Part shown: piece by piece, positions 59,679 to 64,000 of the stretch
Numbering within the stretch: position 1 is the first letter of the stretch
Layout of the letters: each line of letters begins with the position of its first letter
Assembly: GCF_036345255.1 (NCBI RefSeq)
Contig: NZ_CP107783.1
Span: 1,798,001 to 1,862,000 of the forward strand
Direction of reading: 5' to 3'
Length of the DNA stretch: 64,000 nt
Origin: Streptomyces sp. NBC_00569
Lineage (GTDB): Bacteria; Actinomycetota; Actinomycetes; Streptomycetales; Streptomycetaceae
Program-made: the position numbers and the translations under genes
The notes under the pieces: generated by a model
Told to the model about the DNA's origin: nothing
Database searches by the model: none
What the model saw: the letters and a program-made list of their open reading frames with translations, nothing else

Positions 59679-61949
59679 TCACGTTCCGCTTGTTGAGCCG
59701 GCTGCGGGACGAGGCACGTGCGTGCGGTTGTGGATCTCGACGGCGAGGGGCGTGGCGGTGAACATGGAGGAGTAGGTGCCGACTGCGAGGCCGATGAGGA
59801 GGGCGAGGGCGAAGTCGGTGAGGGTGTCGCCGCCGAAGACGGCCAGCGCGGTGAGGATGAAGGCCGCTCCCATACCGGTGTTGACGGTGCGGGGCAGGGT
59901 CTGCAGGAGGGCCTCGTTGCTGATGCGTGAGAGGGGCGCCTTTCGGTCGCGCCGGCTCAGTTCTCTGATGCGGTCGAAGACGACGACGGAGTCGTTGACG
60001 GAGTAGCCGATGACGGTCAGGAGAGCGGCGAGGAAGACGCCGTCGATGGGTTTGCCGAGCCAGGCGAAGATGCCGGTGAGGATCACCACGTCGTGGGCGA
60101 GGGCGGAGACCGCTGCGGTTCCGAACAGCCAGCGGAAACGCGTCGCGAGGTAGATCAGCTGGGCTCCGAGGGCGACGGCGAGGGCGATGAGGGCGCCGCG
60201 GCGCAGTTCTTTGCCGAGGCTGGGGCCGATGCTCTCGTCGCGGAGTTTGCCGGCGTGCTCGGTCAGATCGCGGACGGCTTCAGTGACTTCGGCCGTCTGT
60301 GCGTTGGTGAGCCGGCTGGTCCGTACGGTGAGCTGGTTGTCGCCGGAGGTCTGGACGACGGCGCGGGGGAATCCGGCGTCGGCGAGTGCGGCGCGGGCCT
60401 GGTCGGGGTCGACGGGGGTGGCGGTGGCGTACTCGATGACACGTCCGCCGGTGAATTCGATGCCGAAGTCGAGGCCCCGCAGCGCGATGCCGGAGCCAGC
60501 CAGGACCAGCGCGGCGATGGAGGCGGCCAGCCATCGGCGGGGGTGGCGCATCAGGTGGGGGTTGCTGCGGCTGATGCGGTCACGGACGGTTCCGGTGTGA
60601 GCGATGCCCGTGATGCGGGGGCGACGGCGCACACAGGGGCGGGCGGCGGCGTACTCGGCGAGGACGCGGGTGATGACCAGGGCGCTGAGCATGGAGGCGA
60701 GGACGCCGATGCCCAGGGTGACGCCGAAGCCGCGGACGGGTCCGGAGGCGAGGAAGAACAGCAGGCCGGCGGCAATGAGGGTGGTGATGTTGGAGTCGGC
60801 GATCGCGCTGAAGGCGCGGCGGAATCCGGCGGCCAGGGACGAGCGTGCGGTGGGGCGGTGGCGCACGGCGTACTCTTCGCGGGCTCGTTCGAAGACGAGT
60901 ACGTTCGCGTCGACGGCCATGCCGATGGCCAGGACGAATCCGGCGAGTCCGGGCAGTGTGAGGGTGGCGCCGAGGGCGGCCAGGGCGGCGTAGGAGATGA
61001 GGCCATAGCAGGCCAGGGCCACGGTGGCCAGCGCGCCCATGAGCCGGTAGACGACGGTGATGAACAGGGCGGTCAGCGCGGTGCCGATGACGGCAGCCCG
61101 GAGGCTGGCTGTGATGGCTTGGGCGCCCAGGCTGGGGCCGACGGTGCGCTGTTCGACGGTCTCGACCGGCACGGGCAGGGCTCCGCCGTTGATGAGCAGG
61201 GCCAGTTCCCGCGCTTCGCCGGGGCTGAAGGACCCGGTGATCTGCGTGGAGCCGCCGCTGATGCCGGAGACGCAGCGGACCGACGGGTCGACCTGCGGCG
61301 AGGAGATGATCTTGTCGTCGAGGACGATGGCGACCCGGCGTGCCGGGTCACCCGCCGGGTGGCAGGCGGCTTGGCCGGTCAGGTGGGCCCACCCGTTGTC
61401 ACGGCCACTGTCTTCGAAGTCGACGCTGACGTGCCATCCGGCGCCGCCCTGCTGGTCGAAGCCTGGGACGGCTTCTTTGACGTCGTTGCCGGTCAACGGG
61501 GCTGCCTGCAGGCGCAGGAGCCGACCGGACTCGTCGGCCAGAACGTGCTGGCGGGGCTGTTTGGGTAGTGGTTCGGGAAGGTCGTCGGCACTGTTGGCTG
61601 TGCCGAGCACCTGATGGAAGGTGAGCTGGGCGGTTCGGCCGAGGACGTCGGCCGCCTTCCTCGGGTCCTGGACGCCGGGCAGTTCGACGACGATCCGGTT
61701 GTCACCGGAGCGGGCGATGGTGGGTTCGGCGACGCCGAGCGCGTCGATGCGGCCGCGCAGCACTTCCACGGTGCGGTCGGTGGCCTCGTCGTCGGTGACA
61801 GTGGCGTCGGCGGGTTGTGCTTCCAGCACGATCTGTGTGCCGCCTCGCAGGTCGAGCCCGAGGCGGACCGGCACGGTGAGCGCGATGTACAGGGACAGGG
61901 CGACGGCGGTGAGGGCGAGGAGCCCTCGGATGCGTTGGGATCGGTTCAC
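59679..61949 (-). CDS. secDF: SecDF fusion, protein-export membrane subunit
   Basis: This 756-residue single-chain SecD-SecF has a SecD part with LGLDLRGGTQIVLEAQP, VEVLRGRIDALGVAEP and the periplasmic P1 domain (IVVELPGVQDPRKAADVLGR), then six helices including AIGMAVDANVLVFERAREEY. The SecF part has LDFGIEFTGGRVIEYATATP, AVALGAQLIYLATRFRW and VNDSVVVFDRIRE. Both proton-relay Asp/Arg motifs (DANVLVFER, DSVVVFDR) are present. It uses the proton gradient to pull secreted proteins. The start is GTG 61949 with GGAGG. Streptomyces often has separate secD/secF as well, so this is probably a paralogue. A small exported-protein gene lies 69 bp upstream on the same strand. Confidence 0.92.
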   Translation of the reverse strand: MNRSQRIRGLLALTAVALSLYIALTVPVRLGLDLRGGTQIVLEAQPADATVTDDEATDRTVEVLRGRIDALGVAEPTIARSGDNRIVVELPGVQDPRKAADVLGRTAQLTFHQVLGTANSADDLPEPLPKQPRQHVLADESGRLLRLQAAPLTGNDVKEAVPGFDQQGGAGWHVSVDFEDSGRDNGWAHLTGQAACHPAGDPARRVAIVLDDKIISSPQVDPSVRCVSGISGGSTQITGSFSPGEARELALLINGGALPVPVETVEQRTVGPSLGAQAITASLRAAVIGTALTALFITVVYRLMGALATVALACYGLISYAALAALGATLTLPGLAGFVLAIGMAVDANVLVFERAREEYAVRHRPTARSSLAAGFRRAFSAIADSNITTLIAAGLLFFLASGPVRGFGVTLGIGVLASMLSALVITRVLAEYAAARPCVRRRPRITGIAHTGTVRDRISRSNPHLMRHPRRWLAASIAALVLAGSGIALRGLDFGIEFTGGRVIEYATATPVDPDQARAALADAGFPRAVVQTSGDNQLTVRTSRLTNAQTAEVTEAVRDLTEHAGKLRDESIGPSLGKELRRGALIALAVALGAQLIYLATRFRWLFGTAAVSALAHDVVILTGIFAWLGKPIDGVFLAALLTVIGYSVNDSVVVFDRIRELSRRDRKAPLSRISNEALLQTLPRTVNTGMGAAFILTALAVFGGDTLTDFALALLIGLAVGTYSSMFTATPLAVEIHNRTHVPRPAAGSTSGT

Positions 61950-62018
61950 AGCGGGCCTCCGGCAGGCACACCGCGGCCAGGACGGTGGCAGCGGTCAGCG
62001 GAACAAGGGGAAGGTGTC

Positions 62019-62420
62019 TCAGGTGCCTGGAGGTGGAGGTGGTGCCCGCGTCGGGTGACAGTCCGCCGTCTGTGCAGGGGCGGGCGGGCGCACCGCCGGA
62101 AGCGGCATGGAGGTGGAATGCGGCGGGCTGTCGGCCGTGCAGCACGGAGTGAGGGTGGCGGGGACGGGCGGTGAAGGACGCTCGCCGATGGTGTCACGAT
62201 GGCAACGGGCCGCGGCTGGATGTCCGTCGTCTGTGTGAGGTCCGTTGCCGGCCCGCATCGTCGCGGAAGTGAGTGCCGCGTCGTCCGGCACGTGGGGGTG
62301 TGTGCTGCCGGTCGCCGGTGGGCTGAACAGGGTGGCCAGGAGGGCGAGCAGGGCAGCGATCAGCAGCGCTGCCGGGCCGAGCCCACCGGCGCGCGGGACG
62401 GTGTGCGTGGAGCGTGCCAT
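62019..62420 (-). CDS. Small membrane-anchored or exported protein, Cys/His/Pro-rich
   Basis: This encodes 133 residues from the ATG at 62420 (GAGGGGG upstream). One hydrophobic segment (ALLIAALLALLATLFSPPAT) could be a signal peptide or anchor. The remainder is low-complexity but rich in His and Cys (THPHVPDDA, CHRDTIG, TPCCTADSPPHS), ending in a Pro run. It could bind metal. It lies directly upstream of secDF on the same strand, so it is probably co-transcribed with it. No family was recognised. Confidence 0.5.
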   Translation of the reverse strand: MARSTHTVPRAGGLGPAALLIAALLALLATLFSPPATGSTHPHVPDDAALTSATMRAGNGPHTDDGHPAAARCHRDTIGERPSPPVPATLTPCCTADSPPHSTSMPLPAVRPPAPAQTADCHPTRAPPPPPGT

Positions 62421-62531
62421 GCCCGTCCCCCTCTTCGGCGCGTGTCGGTGTGGCTGACTTGCGGCGGGCCGTGGGGCCCCAAGGTCCCGGCTGGGGAGTG
62501 GCAGCCGGAGCCTTGAGGCGGTCAGGGAAGG

Positions 62532-63191
62532 TCAGGGTTCGATGAGGCCGACCCGGATGGCGTAGCGGGTGAGCTCCAGGCGGTCGCGCAGGCCGAGTTT
62601 GTGCAGGAGGTTCGCCCGGTGCCGGTGGACGGTCTTGATGCTGATGAAGAGCACCTCGGCGATCTCCTTGGAGGAGTGGCCTTCGGCCACGAGTTTGAGG
62701 ACCTCTTCTTCGCGGGCGGTCAGCACCTGGTCCGGGGGTTCCTCGCCCTGGCGGACGCGGTCGAGGTAGTTGCGGATGAGGGCGGTGACCGCGCCCGGGT
62801 AGAGGAAGGGCTCGTCGCGCATGGCGGCCCGGCAGGCTGCGACCAGGTCGCGGTCGGCCACGGACTTCAGGACGTATCCGCTGGCGCCGGCCTTCAGCGC
62901 CTGGAAGAAGTACTGCTCGTTGTCGTGCATCGTCAGCATCAGCACACGCAGTCCCGGTCTGAGCGCGATGAGCTCCCGTGCGGCCTGCAGGCCGGTCATG
63001 CGGGGCATGGCGACATCCAGCACGGCCAGGTCGACATCGTGGGTGCGGGCCATGTCGATGGCTTCGGCGCCGTCCCCGGCCTCGGCGACGACCTCGAGGT
63101 CCGGCTCCCGGTCGAGGATGAGCCGCACACCGCGACGTACCAGGGCATGGTCGTCGGCGAGGAGGATACGGATCGTGGGCGTCTGGGTCAT
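62532..63191 (-). CDS. NarL/LuxR-family response regulator
   Basis: This 219-residue regulator has a receiver domain with Asp13/Asp14 (ILLADDHALVRRG), phospho-acceptor Asp59 (LAVLDVAMPRM) and Lys109 (SGYVLKS). The LuxR-type helix-turn-helix is at about 156-200 (LTAREEEVLKLVAEGHSSKE, IAEVLFISIKTVHRHRANLL). The start ATG overlaps the histidine kinase stop (ATGA), so it is the kinase's cognate partner. It is followed, after about 110 bp, by the small exported protein and secDF, which may be among its targets. Confidence 0.9.
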   Translation of the reverse strand: MTQTPTIRILLADDHALVRRGVRLILDREPDLEVVAEAGDGAEAIDMARTHDVDLAVLDVAMPRMTGLQAARELIALRPGLRVLMLTMHDNEQYFFQALKAGASGYVLKSVADRDLVAACRAAMRDEPFLYPGAVTALIRNYLDRVRQGEEPPDQVLTAREEEVLKLVAEGHSSKEIAEVLFISIKTVHRHRANLLHKLGLRDRLELTRYAIRVGLIEP

Positions 63192-64000
63192 GATCGTGGC
63201 TTTCTGGGGATGGGCACGGTCAGCCGGACCTGCGTACCGGCCTTCGGCTGGGAGGTGAGGTCCAGGGTGGCCCCGATGAGCAGGGCCCTCTCGCGCATGC
63301 CGCGGATCCCCGCGCCTTCGTGCGGGACGCCGGTTCCGCGGCCGTCGTCGGTGACTGCCAGGACCACCGCGCTGTCGGTGTGGTGCAGGCACACCTCGAC
63401 ACCGTCCGCTTCGGCGTGCCGGGCCGCATTGGTCAGTGCTTCCTGGGCGACGCGGTACAGCACGAGTTCCGTCTGCTGATCCAGGGCGGGCAGGTCGGGG
63501 GCGAAGCTTCGCCGCACGCGTAGTCCGGTGTGGGTGGCGATCTGGCTGGTCAGCGAGGTCAGGGCGCTGATCAGGCCGAGATCGTCCAGCACGCCCGGAC
63601 GGAGCCGTCGCACCAGGTGGCGCACCTCGTCCAGGCTCCCGCGGGTGATCTCCTGGGCCTGCCGCAGTTCACCGCGCAGGGGTTCGTCCGCCTCGCTCGC
63701 CGCCCGCTCCAAAGACAGCAGGATCGCGGTCATGCTCTGGCCGACCTCGTCGTGGAGTTCCTGGGCGATGCGGCGCCGTTCGCCTTCCTGCGCGAGCAGG
63801 ACGCGGGCGCTGCTGGTGGCCCGTTCGTGCTCCAGCCTCTCCAGCATGGCGTTGAAGGCGCGGATCAGTTCGGCTATGTCGCCACGGCCACGCTCTGGCA
63901 GCCGCTGGCCGGGGCGCAGCAGGTCGACGGTGGTCATCAGCCTCATGAGCCGGTCCAGTGGAGCCAGCCCGATCCGCAGCAGGGCCGCGTTGGCGACCAG
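63188..64000 (-). CDS. NarX-type sensor histidine kinase (N-terminus beyond the window)
   Basis: The visible 270 residues comprise a HAMP-like linker (GDIAELIRAFNAMLERLEHE), a HisKA_3 dimerisation domain with phospho-His in RRRIAQELHDEVGQSMTAIL, and an HATPase domain with YRVAQEALTNAARHAEADGV (N box), DDGRGTGVPHEGAGIRGMRE (G boxes) and the final beta strands KAGTQVRLTVPIP. The sensor part is cut off. The stop overlaps the response regulator start by four bases. Confidence 0.88.
   Translation of the reverse strand: MVANAALLRIGLAPLDRLMRLMTTVDLLRPGQRLPERGRGDIAELIRAFNAMLERLEHERATSSARVLLAQEGERRRIAQELHDEVGQSMTAILLSLERAASEADEPLRGELRQAQEITRGSLDEVRHLVRRLRPGVLDDLGLISALTSLTSQIATHTGLRVRRSFAPDLPALDQQTELVLYRVAQEALTNAARHAEADGVEVCLHHTDSAVVLAVTDDGRGTGVPHEGAGIRGMRERALLIGATLDLTSQPKAGTQVRLTVPIPRKPRS

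Noticed and set aside
60093..61568. 491-residue Gly/Asp-rich plus-strand frame
   Set aside because: It is the antisense shadow of secDF; the apparent repeat character comes from GC-rich codons.

Overview
The window looks like an accessory stretch of a Streptomyces chromosome. GC content is very high, codons are strongly biased to G/C at the third position, GTG starts and ATGA/GTGA stop-start overlaps are common, and the gene content is typical of the genus: an Mce lipid-import operon with its own ATPase, a fused SecDF, CaiB/BaiF CoA transferase, GYD and DUF proteins, and Rhs/type VII toxins. All calls come from reading the sequence; no database search was run.

Layout. 1-2.8 kb: the end of a probable MarR gene, then two abutting insertion sequences, an IS630-type element carrying a DUF6228 cargo gene and an intact frameshift-type IS5 element. 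3-10.4 kb: a TPR protein, a 5'-truncated aldo/keto reductase, integrase and IS110 debris, a relict type I-E CRISPR array, a small LexA-like operon, an AlkZ-like DNA glycosylase and an orphan SUKH protein. 10.7-22.9 kb: a sigma factor with a transmembrane tail, followed by a tightly overlapped mce operon (ATPase, two YrbE permeases, six Mce proteins including one lipoprotein, two Mce-associated proteins). 23-29 kb: ArsR/SDR and IS701 debris, a small secreted repeat protein, a dienelactone-hydrolase-like protein without its nucleophile, a P-loop NTPase and a MerR-methyltransferase fusion.

29.5-34 kb: a frameshifted lipoprotein, a tyrosine recombinase, a broken DUF6650 gene, a nucleotidyltransferase-like protein and a methyltransferase. 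34-37.3 kb: an amino-acid permease/glutamyl-GABA hydrolase pair divergent from a GntR regulator. 37-43.5 kb: small wHTH and hypothetical proteins, a TetR regulator with paired operators facing a DUF1772 gene, monooxygenase and VOC proteins, DUF4267, and fragments of IS5 and Tn3 elements. 43.5-52.7 kb: a secreted protein, a nucleotidyltransferase, a CGNR regulator facing an MFS transporter, a CoA transferase, a nitrilase-like amidase and a secreted peptidoglycan-binding-type protein.

52.6-58 kb: an Rhs-repeat toxin with a type VII-secretion-like N-terminus and a C-terminal nuclease, followed 16 bp later by its probable SUKH immunity gene. 58.5-64 kb: an HNH nuclease fragment, a copy of a tRNA-Arg 3' end (probable att scar), a GYD protein, SecDF preceded by a small exported Cys/His protein, and a NarL/NarX-type two-component system running off the window edge.

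The two most coherent systems are the Mce importer with its putative membrane-tethered sigma factor, and the Rhs/SUKH toxin-immunity pair. The rest is a patchwork of live genes separated by at least a dozen transposase, integrase and gene remnants, as expected for a chromosome arm or integration hot spot.
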